A program made the position numbers and the translations under genes. A DNA stretch of 64,000 nucleotides from Holophagaceae bacterium (GTDB lineage Bacteria > Acidobacteriota > Holophagae > Holophagales > Holophagaceae). The stretch spans positions 62,001 to 126,000 of the forward strand of contig WRHW01000001.1 of the NCBI GenBank assembly GCA_009783055.1, in the 5' to 3' direction. Below are positions 1 to 8,700 of the stretch, piece after piece. Under the pieces are notes generated by a model that made no database searches, had not been told where the DNA came from, and worked only from the letters and a program-made list of their open reading frames with translations. The first letter of the stretch is position 1. The number at the start of each line of letters is the position of its first letter.

Positions 1-97
1 TTCTTATCTCAGAAACAGGCATAATCTGTGATGAAGATTGACAAAAAACAGGAACTGCCAATAGCAATGCCAAAAATGTATGTGTTAGAACACTCAT
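1..97 (-). CDS. 5' end of a secreted protein, cut by the window edge
   Basis: Reading the minus strand from an ATG at 97, 32 codons stay open to the window edge. They encode a short basic start, a hydrophobic core rich in Leu, Ala and Val (residues 8-18), then FCQSSSQ, which looks like a signal-peptide cleavage region. The ending resembles the signal ends of the exported proteins starting at 13883 and 21771. The mature protein lies outside the window, so no function can be given. It is divergent from ymdB. Confidence 0.5.
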   Translation of the reverse strand, partial: MSVLTHTFLALLLAVPVFCQSSSQIMPVSEIR

Positions 98-229
98 GAT
101 ATGACCATCCAGTATTATCAGACTATCAGGATATTGGCGGTAATGACACAGTAAGCCCCAACATATAATGCCATAGCGAGTATTCAGGTTCCCACAAAAG
201 CAAGTTGTGCTGAAATGTATGAGCCCTTT

Positions 230-269
230 TCAAAGCCCGTTAGGGTTTTGAAACAACGGAGTTGGTAGG
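230..269 (+). repeat. Hairpin plus conserved flank, dispersed repeat copy 1
   Basis: The 364 bases between the left-edge gene and ymdB hold no convincing gene. They contain a stem-loop with arms at 230-238 and 243-251 (TCAAAGCCC / GGGTTTTGA, loop GTTA, one G-T pair). It is followed by AACAACGGAGTTGGTAGG. Bases 244-269 recur on the opposite strand at 17499-17524 with 25 of 26 identical, again next to a hairpin. The CAACGGAGTTG core is also present inverted at 36232-36242, and a looser relative starts at 63376. Confidence 0.6.
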
Positions 270-461
270 CTGTGCCCGAAATGTAGCCGAATCCTGCGTA
301 ACACTGTATTATTTCATACTTTACAGTCGTTTAGCTGGAAACGGTGGTTATGAAGGCGTTGACGACCAATAAGGTTTTGAAACTACCTCATATGTCAACA
401 GAGTTTGAAATTTCTAAAGAGGATTCTTTTTTTACTCATGCTGTCTTGTTAGTGTTAAATA

Positions 462-1235
462 ATGCGAATTTTGATGTTAGGAGATATCGTAGGCGAACCA
501 GGGAGGAGATTGCTCGAAAGATTTCTTCCAGAGCTACGACACAAATTAAGTGCTGATTTTGTGATCACTAATGGTGAAAACGCCGCCCACGGAAATGGAA
601 TAAATGAAAACATCGCCAGACACTTTTTTGGTAGTTTGGGTGTTGATGCAATAACAACAGGCAATCATGCTTTTGATGTCAAGGGTATCTCTGCATATTT
701 TCAACACGAACCGAGGATACTTCGTCCAGCGAACTGGCCTCCTGGTACTCCAGGCAAAGGATATCTGAAGGTCCATACAGCAACCAATGAGGAATTGCTA
801 ATCGTAAATCTAATCGGCAGGGTAGGTATGCAGGCAGTTGCCGACTGTCCTTTTCGCACTATTGATGCAGTACTGGCTAAAGAACGGGCAGATATAGTTG
901 TAATTGATATTCACGCCGAAGCCACCAGTGAGAGGCAAGCCCTTGGCTGGTATTTGGATGGAAGGGCATCAGCAGTCCTGGGCACCCATACACATGTCCC
1001 TACAATGGATGAGAAAATTTTGCCAAATGGCACTGCTTTTGTTACAGATATTGGGATGGTTGGACCCTATGGTGGCGTTATAGGAATGGACAAAAACTGT
1101 AGCCTCAGCCGATTTCTTAATGTGAAGGGCGAAAGATGGAAGGTTGCGGAAAGCGACTTGCAACTACATGGAATATTGATAGAAACACAAGGCCGAAAGA
1201 CTATCCGCCTTGAAAGAGTTTTCAGAAAGTTGTGA
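462..1235 (+). CDS. ymdB: YmdB-family metallophosphoesterase
   Basis: A 257-residue protein matching the YmdB/TIGR00282 family over its whole length. Family landmarks in order are GDIVGEPGR with metal ligand Asp8, NGENAAHG, TTGNHAFD, a DIHAEATSE segment, and GTHTHVPT followed by GTAFVTDIGMVGPYGG. In Bacillus subtilis the family member is a cytoplasmic phosphodiesterase acting on cyclic nucleotides and affecting biofilm and RNA metabolism; that role here is by homology only. No strong ribosome-binding site precedes the ATG, but the start matches the usual MRIL-type family N-terminus. The stop lies only 3 bases before the next gene, so the two are probably co-transcribed. Confidence 0.9.
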   Translation: MRILMLGDIVGEPGRRLLERFLPELRHKLSADFVITNGENAAHGNGINENIARHFFGSLGVDAITTGNHAFDVKGISAYFQHEPRILRPANWPPGTPGKGYLKVHTATNEELLIVNLIGRVGMQAVADCPFRTIDAVLAKERADIVVIDIHAEATSERQALGWYLDGRASAVLGTHTHVPTMDEKILPNGTAFVTDIGMVGPYGGVIGMDKNCSLSRFLNVKGERWKVAESDLQLHGILIETQGRKTIRLERVFRKL

Positions 1236-1238
1236 GAA

Positions 1239-1583
1239 ATGAGGGAAAAAAAGGGAAGGCATGAAAAAGAAAGACTGTCGCCAATAGGTCACATAATCAG
1301 TAAAAATTCTGCCGAATTAATAAAATTGGAGCAACTAAAGAATGCTTGGTCATATTTTGTTGGGCATGGAAACAGCAAAATAACTTATCCAATTTCAATT
1401 AGGAATGGATTGTTGGTTATTGGGTGCCACAACATGTCTGTACTTGAAGATTTAAGAAAAAGTGCAATAAAAACATGGCCTGATCTATGTGACAGGATCA
1501 ATTCCATTCTCAAACTACATCTGGATAGCCTTGAAATAGTTCCATGTGATCCCGAGCCAGAGGTTACAAACCAAACAAACTGA
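1239..1583 (+). CDS. DUF721/DciA-like small protein
   Basis: A 114-residue protein that starts 3 bases after ymdB. The order of elements, a basic N-terminus, a LEQLKNAWSYFVG helix, an ISIRNGLLVIGC strand and a LEDLRKSAIKTWPDL helix, fits the DUF721 fold. DciA, the DUF721 protein that helps load replicative helicase DnaB in bacteria lacking DnaC, belongs there. The match is by pattern, not by a catalytic motif, since the family has none. The C-terminal tail of about 20 residues is acidic and polar and probably disordered. A tRNA gene follows on the same strand. Confidence 0.55.
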   Translation: MREKKGRHEKERLSPIGHIISKNSAELIKLEQLKNAWSYFVGHGNSKITYPISIRNGLLVIGCHNMSVLEDLRKSAIKTWPDLCDRINSILKLHLDSLEIVPCDPEPEVTNQTN

Positions 1584-1654
1584 AAAATAGAGGTATACCC
1601 CGATTCCCTTGTAGCAGTATTGGAATATTACAGAAGAGCAAATTCAATAAATAG

Positions 1655-1682
1655 TAGACACAGCGATTAATAATAATATAAA
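1655..1682 (+). promoter_or_regulatory. Probable sigma-70 promoter of tRNA-Pro
   Basis: TAGACA at 1655-1660 and TATAAA at 1677-1682 are separated by 16 bases, each matching 5 of 6 consensus positions. The expected start would fall near 1690, a few bases before the tRNA 5' end at 1694, which suits a stable-RNA promoter with a short leader. This is inference from sequence only. Confidence 0.45.
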
Positions 1683-1691
1683 ATCAAGCAC

Positions 1692-1771
<80 letters not shown>

Positions 1772-1924
1772 TATGTTTGCTCAAAAAAGTTTTATCACAC
1801 AGTTCTATGATCGCAGAAAGTCTAGGTTGGCATTGAAGACGCCTCTAATAGAAAAATTATCTGGAATTATTTTTTTTTGGTGCTAGAATACATATTCTGC
1901 ATGACCTAAACCCAAATGGGGAAC

Positions 1925-1970
1925 GGGGCTTGGCATTACAAGCACCCTGGCCGAGACAGGTTTTCGGCCT
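1925..1970 (+). promoter_or_regulatory. Two-hairpin structured leader before rplI
   Basis: Two stem-loops sit side by side in the roughly 100-base leader of the L9 gene. Hairpin 1 pairs GGG-GCTTG (1925-1932) with CAAGC-A-CCC (1939-1947), with one bulged A. Hairpin 2 pairs GGCCGA (1949-1954) with TCGGCC (1964-1969) across a 9-base loop. Upstream, TAGAAT near 1882 could be the -10 element. The region is more G+C rich than its surroundings and is open in the rplI frame, but the canonical L9 start lies downstream, so it is more likely an RNA element. Many ribosomal-protein genes are autoregulated by such leaders; whether this one is known cannot be told here. Confidence 0.45.
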
Positions 1971-2025
1971 AACCAAAAGGGGACAACGCAAGCGCGCTGG
2001 CCATACGTTATCGGAGTTTCCACAA

Positions 2026-2475
2026 ATGGAAATCTTGTTGATTGAAAATGTCACAAACCTAGGCATCAGGGGAGATGTTGTAAACGTCAAAGATGGCTAC
2101 GCTCGCAATTTTTTGCTTCCCCGCAAAAAGGCACTTCCTGTCACATCAGGTAACAAGCGCCAGATTGAGCTAGAAAAAGAGCGCAATATTAAGCTCCGAG
2201 CCAAGGAACTTGCAACTGCCCAAGAACTGAAAACTCGCCTAGACGCAATTTCTCTCAGTATTTCAAAAAAATCTGGGGAAAATGGGCAACTATTTGGTTC
2301 TGTAACTAATGCAGACGTTGCAGAGTTGCTAAAAGCCAAAGGTTTTGAAATTGAACGCCACTCCATTTCACTGCCTCATGTAAAAGCTACTGGCACATAC
2401 GAAGTGCTGATACGGCTTTATACAGATGTTCACTCAAAAATACAGCTGACTGTATCTGCTCAGTCGGCGGAATAA
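2026..2475 (+). CDS. rplI: 50S ribosomal protein L9 (bL9)
   Basis: From ATG 2026 the product is 149 residues, the normal bL9 length. It begins MEILLIENVTNLGIRGDVV and carries the N-terminal-domain signature GYARNFLLPRKKA. A charged linking helix (about residues 40-75) and the C-terminal RNA-binding domain follow. The frame is open for another 32 codons upstream, but that part has no L9 similarity and forms hairpins, so the internal ATG is chosen. L9 is usually encoded behind rpsF and rpsR; here neither is adjacent, and a tRNA and a structured leader precede it instead. HU follows 80 bases downstream. Confidence 0.95.
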   Translation: MEILLIENVTNLGIRGDVVNVKDGYARNFLLPRKKALPVTSGNKRQIELEKERNIKLRAKELATAQELKTRLDAISLSISKKSGENGQLFGSVTNADVAELLKAKGFEIERHSISLPHVKATGTYEVLIRLYTDVHSKIQLTVSAQSAE

Positions 2476-2555
2476 TTTTTACCCCAAACCTGAGATACTT
2501 TCGTTATGGCAGAGTGCAGAGCATGGTGTCTCACTAATCGTATAAGGAAACAATA

Positions 2556-2852
2556 ATGACAACAACTCAAAAGCCTGAAGCTATCGGTATTCCAGAATTG
2601 GCTACATTGCTGGCAGATCGACATGATCTTACAAAAGCAAATGCCAAAAACATACTTGATGACCTCCGCGACCAAATCGTTTCTTCCATACTGGATGGCA
2701 AGCGCGTTGGCCTGTTTGGTCTTGGTACATTTGAAGTGAGGCCTACCAAAGAAAAGATGGGTCGCAACCCCAAAACTGGCGAACAAATCAAAATACCAGC
2801 CGGTCGTAAGGTAGTGTTCAAGGCCGCAAAAGGCATTAAAGACAAAATGTAA
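2556..2852 (+). CDS. HU/IHF-family DNA-binding protein
   Basis: A 98-residue nucleoid protein, slightly longer than the usual 90 because of about eight extra N-terminal residues. The helical dimerisation half is followed by FGLGTFEVRPTKEKMGRNP and TGEQIKIPAGRKVVFK, the HU/IHF arm signature. It includes the Pro of the GRNP turn that inserts into the DNA minor groove. AAGGAAAC lies a few bases before the ATG as ribosome-binding site. It probably acts as a homodimer bending and compacting DNA. A strong intrinsic terminator follows 20 bases after the stop, so it ends its transcription unit. Confidence 0.93.
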   Translation: MTTTQKPEAIGIPELATLLADRHDLTKANAKNILDDLRDQIVSSILDGKRVGLFGLGTFEVRPTKEKMGRNPKTGEQIKIPAGRKVVFKAAKGIKDKM

Positions 2853-2871
2853 TATTTTCTTGCCCTCTTTT

Positions 2872-2895
2872 AGCCCAGCACTGCTGGGCTTTTTT
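2872..2895 (+). terminator. Intrinsic terminator after HU
   Basis: A perfect 8-bp stem, AGCCCAGC (2872-2879) with GCTGGGCT (2883-2890), has a 3-base ACT loop and runs straight into T residues at 2891-2895. It is the clearest rho-independent terminator in the window and ends the unit carrying rplI and/or HU. Confidence 0.92.
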
Positions 2896-3170
2896 CGTTT
2901 GGCTTAAACCAAGCTATTGAAAACAACAAAGAAGCTAAAATTACCACCGAACATAGAGCTTGGCTTATTGCCTCCTCGCTCGCCGGAGTTAAATCCAGAG
3001 GGGCAGGTGTGGGGTGAGCTGAGAGAAAAGTTCTTTGGCAATAGGGTTTTCAAGAGCCGTTGAGGGGCTACGTCACTTGGAGGCTTCACCTCAATTGCTT
3101 GCCAGTCACACGCAGAGATCATAGGTGGAAGAAAATTCATTATGAAGTGTTTTGATTGCAATTTAGTATC

Positions 3171-3199
3171 GGCATTCCCTGCCGGTGGCAGAGAATGCC
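3171..3199. other. Long interrupted hairpin downstream of the GH3 gene
   Basis: The 356 bases between the HU terminator and the GH3 stop hold no convincing gene. They contain GGCATTC (3171-3177) pairing with GAATGCC (3193-3199). After a single C/A mismatch, CTGCC (3179-3183) pairs with GGCAG (3187-3191) around a GGT loop. It lies about 50 bases after the GH3 stop and could stabilise or end that transcript. No T-run follows on either strand, so it is not a standard intrinsic terminator. Confidence 0.5.
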
Positions 3200-3251
3200 G
3201 AGAGAATAAAGTTGCGTCCGACAAAATTTTTGGTGACGAAGCAGGAATCAA

Positions 3252-5585
3252 TCATTCGAGTTTTGAAATTTGCTCTCTCATGCGAATATCCTCTGAAGAT
3301 GCACCAACCATGACAGTAAAAATGCTGTCTTCAACCGTTAGCTTCATATGCTGGTCTATAAAGGACAAATCGTTTGGTTCGATAAAGAAGACGATTTCCC
3401 TCTCCTCACCTTTTTTCAAATGCACCCTTGAAAAATGTCTAAGTTGTTGCATAGGCTGGACTACCGATACGTACCTATTGCTTATGTATAATTGAGCCAC
3501 TTCGTCACCATCGCAAGGACCGGTGTTTTTGATATTAAACGATATGCGATAGGTATGCTTTCCTGTTTCTATTACTTTTAGTCGACTGTATTCAAACGTA
3601 GTGTAGCTACGCCCATACCCAAAAGGAAATAATGCAGTAGAGCTCATTTCCACGTAATCATGCGCCTTCGGATTTCTTTTGTTGTAATACACAGGTATTT
3701 GACCTTCGTGGCGGGGGACTGAAATGGGTAGGCGACCGGCGGGGTTATAGTCGCCGAATAGTACATCGGCAATTGCGTTGCCACCTTCCTGGCCAGGATA
3801 CCACGCCGTCAGCAGTGCATCTGCACACTCGCTGGCGAGGTTCATATTCAGCGGGCGACCCTGAATATATATTACTACCAACGGTTTTCCCGTGTCCAAT
3901 AGAGCCTTGATTAGTGTTTCCTGTTTCCCTAGTAAATTTAACGACATTCGGTCGAAGCCTTCACCGCTCTCCATGTCGCTAACACCTTTTTGTGATGCCA
4001 CCGCCGCCCCTGTCTCGATGTACTCCGTCCTAAAATCTCTCGCGCTCGAACCTCCAACCACAGCTATCACTACGTCTGCACGAAGCGCGGCATCAACCGC
4101 ACTGGAAATCTCATCTGAAGTCATATCCCTGATGGCGCATCCCTTTACGTATTCAACGTTAGCAGTGCCTACTTTTTTCTTAATACCCTCCAGGACAGTT
4201 GACACGGTACCATCGTCCTGAGGCGCAGTGTAGTCACCAAGCATGTTGTACACGTTATGGGCGTTTGGTCCGACGACGGCAATTTTATTGACATCCTTTC
4301 TCAAAGGCAGGATATTGTTAGTATTTTTTAGCAGTACTATAGATTCCTGTGCCAATCGACGCGCTAACATGACGTGGTAATCGCTACGTACGTAATTGAC
4401 GGCGGTAGAGGGTTCAACATATGGACGCTCAAAAAGTCCCATCGCGAACTTGTAGTACAACACGCGAGACACAGCCGCGTCTATAAGCGTCTCGTCTATT
4501 TTTCCTTTTCTTACAGCATCTACCAGGTTAATAAAAGCCCTGCCCCCCAAATCCACGTCCACCCCTGCGCTGAGCGAAAGCATCGCCGCGTCTGTATTTG
4601 TTTGTGCAACAAAGTGCTGTGAGCGCAACCCCTCAATACTGCCCAAATCAGAGACAACAAACCCACGAAATCCCCAGTCCTTGCGTAATATATCTGTCAG
4701 CAAATTGCGGTTCGAAGTACAAGGAATACCATCAATAGAATTATAAGCCGTCATCACCGATAGTGCTCCGGCATCTATTGCTACACGGAAGGGCGGAAGG
4801 AAGTTTTCGAGTAGTTCCCGTTCGCCCAGCAGAGACTGGCTACCATTATGTCCACCCTCGGGAACGCCATAACCAGCAAAGTGCTTGAGGGTGGATAACA
4901 TACCCCATCCGCTTGTAAAAACACCGCCGCCCGAACCTTTGACAAAGGCTCGCCCCATCTGTGCTATCAATACATGGTCTTCACCATACGTCTCTTCCAC
5001 CCGCGACCACCTCGGATCACGTGCAAGGTCTAGTATCGGACCATAGCCTATATGTGCGCCCTGCGCTCTCACCTCTTTGGCAATGGCAGTCGCCATTTGC
5101 TCTATCAACAATGGGTTCCATGTAGAAGCCTGACCAATTGCAGTGGGGAATACTGTTGCCCCGATAGCCATGTGACCATGAGGGGACTCTTCGGCAAGAA
5201 AAATAGGAATACCCAGACGTGAATTTTCTATGGCGTATTTTTGCAAAGCGTTACCAGCCATAGCCGCCATTGCCGGATTTAATCCATTGGCAATCGTTTT
5301 TTTAGTCCAAGGATCGGCGCGAAAAGTGGCCCACAACATGCCAATATGTTGTTCGTTTACCAATACCTCAAACTTTGACGACTGCTTTATCCCATCGTCA
5401 CTTTTTTCGTACATTTCCCAGCCCATCTGGCAGAGCAACTGCCCCACCTTTTCTTCCAGCGTCATGCGAGAAATTAAATCCACAGTCCGCGCAGTAGCCG
5501 ACAGAAGCGGGTTTTGATAGGGGAGTTTTTCATCTCCGCCCCAGCCCAAAATAGCCACTAAAGCAAAAATCAAATATTTTTTCAT
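3252..5585 (-). CDS. Secreted GH3 beta-glucosidase-like glycosidase
   Basis: A 777-residue glycoside hydrolase family 3 protein, near the length of BglX. After a short signal peptide comes the N-terminal barrel domain with EESPHGHMAIGATVFP, RDPRWSRVEETYGED and LKHFAGYG. The nucleophile Asp313 sits in GFVVSDLGSIEG; GH3 enzymes usually have SDW here, so Leu replaces Trp at a substrate-contact position. The second domain has ESIVLLKNTNNILPL, and a fibronectin III-like C-terminal domain follows. Expected activity is removal of terminal beta-linked sugars from oligosaccharides in the periplasm or outside; the exact sugar cannot be read. It is divergent from the tandem sulfatase gene. Confidence 0.9.
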   Translation of the reverse strand: MKKYLIFALVAILGWGGDEKLPYQNPLLSATARTVDLISRMTLEEKVGQLLCQMGWEMYEKSDDGIKQSSKFEVLVNEQHIGMLWATFRADPWTKKTIANGLNPAMAAMAGNALQKYAIENSRLGIPIFLAEESPHGHMAIGATVFPTAIGQASTWNPLLIEQMATAIAKEVRAQGAHIGYGPILDLARDPRWSRVEETYGEDHVLIAQMGRAFVKGSGGGVFTSGWGMLSTLKHFAGYGVPEGGHNGSQSLLGERELLENFLPPFRVAIDAGALSVMTAYNSIDGIPCTSNRNLLTDILRKDWGFRGFVVSDLGSIEGLRSQHFVAQTNTDAAMLSLSAGVDVDLGGRAFINLVDAVRKGKIDETLIDAAVSRVLYYKFAMGLFERPYVEPSTAVNYVRSDYHVMLARRLAQESIVLLKNTNNILPLRKDVNKIAVVGPNAHNVYNMLGDYTAPQDDGTVSTVLEGIKKKVGTANVEYVKGCAIRDMTSDEISSAVDAALRADVVIAVVGGSSARDFRTEYIETGAAVASQKGVSDMESGEGFDRMSLNLLGKQETLIKALLDTGKPLVVIYIQGRPLNMNLASECADALLTAWYPGQEGGNAIADVLFGDYNPAGRLPISVPRHEGQIPVYYNKRNPKAHDYVEMSSTALFPFGYGRSYTTFEYSRLKVIETGKHTYRISFNIKNTGPCDGDEVAQLYISNRYVSVVQPMQQLRHFSRVHLKKGEEREIVFFIEPNDLSFIDQHMKLTVEDSIFTVMVGASSEDIRMREQISKLE

Positions 5586-5660
5586 ATATAGCCAAATTCA
5601 AAACTTCCGTCTGATTTTAGCATAATGTAGGCCCCAATGAGCGATGTCCTCTTTTAGAAC

Positions 5661-5669
5661 TGCTATAAT
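5661..5669 (+). promoter_or_regulatory. Extended -10 promoter before the tandem sulfatase gene
   Basis: TGCTATAAT combines an extended -10 TGn with a perfect TATAAT, 46 bases before the chosen start at 5715. No good -35 is seen, as is common for extended -10 promoters. The same nine bases occur before pgi at 43786-43794. Confidence 0.5.
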
Positions 5670-5714
5670 TAAATTTTTGTGGGCGTGGATGCCTAAATGG
5701 AAAGGGAGTTTTTG

Positions 5715-8700
5715 ATGCTCGATAGAAAAACAAAGTGCTTCAACACTGTAGCAATAGTTGCCACGATTTTGACTTTTTTGCTGGGGTGCCATGAGACTAC
5801 AAAAACAAACGACTCTTTGACATCGAAGGAACCGACAACTTTCACCCATGCGATAAATACCGAATATAAAACCACCCTGCCATTCAAAACAGATGTAGCT
5901 GATCTAGCGAGAGCAGAAAGGGGCCTCATTGCTAGAGTTGCCAAGGGAGCAACTGAGCCACTGCGAATACTAAAGGTAGATGGCTCTGTCGTATGGGATA
6001 TGGGTAAATACTCGTACATCGGCGGCAACATTTCTGACACCGACAAGTTCCCAAGTACTGTAAATCCAAGCCTATGGAGGCAGGCCATTCTGAATACCGA
6101 ATATGGCCTCTACGAGGTAGCTTCATCTGAGATAGACGGAGAAACGCGTACTATCTACCAAGTGAGAGGTTACGACATAGCAAACATGGCCTTTGTCGAA
6201 ACCAATAATGGCTTCATTGCAGTAGATGCGCTGAGCTACAAAGAATCTGCAACTGCCGCGGTAAAGCTCTTTTATGACTACCTTCCCCAAGCCAAGCAGG
6301 GCAAATATATCCATACAGTCATCTACACCCACAGCCATGGCGACCATTACGGTGGCATACAGGGTATATTGGAAAGTGGAAAAACTACAGGCACTGTATC
6401 AATAATAGCTCCGGATAGGTTTTTTGAAGAAGCCATCTCTGAAAATGTTACGGTAGGCCCTGCAATGCTTAGACGCGCAAGATGGATGTATGGGTTCCAG
6501 CTCTGGACGATAGATATTCCTGAGGGGAGAGGCCAGGTAAATAATGGGCTAGCAATAGGCTCCGGCAACGGTACTATGGACTTGTTGCCACCAACTGCAA
6601 CCATTGATAAAGATGGCCAAATACCCATTGATGGCACCATTGTAGAGTTTTTGCTGGCACCACACACCGAGGCACCCGCCAGCCTGGCAATGTTTTTCCC
6701 GGAGTACAAATCAATATGTCTGGGAGAGCTTTGTAGCCAGTCCCAACACAACATCCTGACTCCGCGCGGAGCCCAGGTGCGGGATGCAATGGCCTGGAGC
6801 AACGCACTCACCAAGATTCAGCAACAGTGGGTAGATACGAAAGTAGCTGAGTCGGCCTGGGGAATGCACCTCTGGCCACGTTGGGGTAATGCAGAAATTG
6901 CTGAATATGTCGGCAAGCATAGCAAAATGTACCGTAGCCTCCATGATGGAACTGTTGCATTGATGAACGAGGGCAACGACATGCTGGAGTGCGCTGAGCT
7001 ATTTCAATTTCCACCAGAAGTAGCCAGCGAGTGGTTTAATAGGGGCTATTATGGAGCGACAGTCCATAACGTCAAGGCGGTATACCAAAAGTATTTGGGC
7101 TGGTTTGATAACAACCCAGTAAACCTATGGAGGCACCCTGGGAAGGCATCGGCAGATCGCTACGCCAAGTATCTCCCTAAAGCTGGGGGCAACCTCCTGA
7201 AAGCCGCCCAAGCCGCATACGATGACGGCGACTACCGCTGGGCGGTCGAGGCATTGGATTATATACGCTTGGCACCCGATGGCTGGGGAGCCACAGACTA
7301 CAGGTCTGCGTTGATTCTACAGGCTGATGCCTTCGAGCAGATGGCCTACTCCGCAGAGAGCGGTATTTGGAGAAACTATTACCTTACAGGAGCATGGCGA
7401 AACCGACTCGAAGTAGGCACTGTAGCTACTAAAGAGCCTACTGCATTTACAAAATCAGAAAACGCCAAATATAAAAATTTACTGCCATTCAAAACCGACA
7501 CCGCAGACGCACTGAGAGTAAAAAAGGGATTCATAGCCAGAGTTCCAAAAGGAGCTACAGAACCATTGCGTATCGAAAAGGCAGACGGCTCAGTTATTTG
7601 GGATATGAGTAGATATTCATATATCAATGGTGACATTTCCGACACAGATAATTTTCCTGATACGGTAAATCCCAGTCTGTGGAGACAGGCCATACTAAAT
7701 AATGAATATGGACTTTTTGAGGCAGTCACCAGCGAGATAGACGGGGAAATGCGTTCTATCTATCAGGTGCGTGGGTACGACATTGCTAACATGAGCTTTA
7801 TCGAAACCCAAAACGGATTTATTGTAGTGGACGTGACAACTAACGAAGAGTCCGCCGCAATGGCCGTAGAGCTGTTTTATGACTACTTGCCGGAGCATAA
7901 GCAGGGCAAGGCCATCCACACAGTTATTTTTACCCACAGTCACATAGACCACTTCGGTGGCATTCAGGGGGTGCTGAAAAGTGGTAAAACTACAGGAACT
8001 GTGTCGATAGTAGCTCCGGAAAACTTTTTTGAAGAGGCTGTTTCAGAAAACGTGACCGTAGGCCCAGCGATGCTAAGGCGCGCCGGATGGATGTACGGAA
8101 TGCAACTCTGGGCGATCAGCATCCCTGAGGGGCGAGGTCAGGTAAATAACGGGCTTGCAATAGGCTCTGGCAACGGAACTACTTATCTGGAGCCGCCCAA
8201 CGTTATCGTAACGAAAGATGGTCGACTACCCTTCGACGGCACAAATGTAGATTTCATACTTGCGCCCCACACCGAGGCACCTGCCAGCCTTGTAATGTTT
8301 TTTCCGGACTACAAATCAATATGTCTGGGCGAGCTGGTCAACCAAACGCAACACAACATCCTTACCCCGCGAGGTGCGCAAGTGCGTGACACACTGGCAT
8401 GGAGTAATGCCCTCGACAAAATGGCGCAACAGTGGGTCAACACAGGGCTGGCCGATTCGGCATTTGGGTCACATCACTGGCCACGTTGGGGCAAGGAGGA
8501 CGTAGCAGAAATCATCGACATGCAGAGCAAACTATATCGCAGTCTTCACGACGGAACAGTTGCATTGATGAACGCCGGATATGATATGTTGGAGTGCGCC
8601 GAATTATTTGAATTTCCTGCCGAAGTGGCCAACAAGTGGTTTAATAGGGGCTACTATGGTGCGACAGTTCATAACGTAAAGGCCGTTTACCAAAAATACA

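Noticed and set aside
344-556. A 70-codon plus-strand frame overlapping the start of ymdB
   Set aside because: It overlaps ymdB in another frame, has no ribosome-binding site and an unlikely Arg-rich end; ymdB is clearly the real gene.
1930-2025. A 32-codon N-terminal extension of L9
   Set aside because: It has no L9 similarity, folds into two hairpins as RNA, and the canonical L9 start follows at 2026.
2904-3251. A 115-codon minus-strand frame downstream of the GH3 gene
   Set aside because: Its composition is unlike the neighbours, it runs through the 3171-3199 hairpin, and there is no start signal or recognisable domain.
6347-6814. Long minus-strand frames inside the tandem sulfatase gene
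   Set aside because: They are shadows of the plus-strand coding frame; no start signals or domains.
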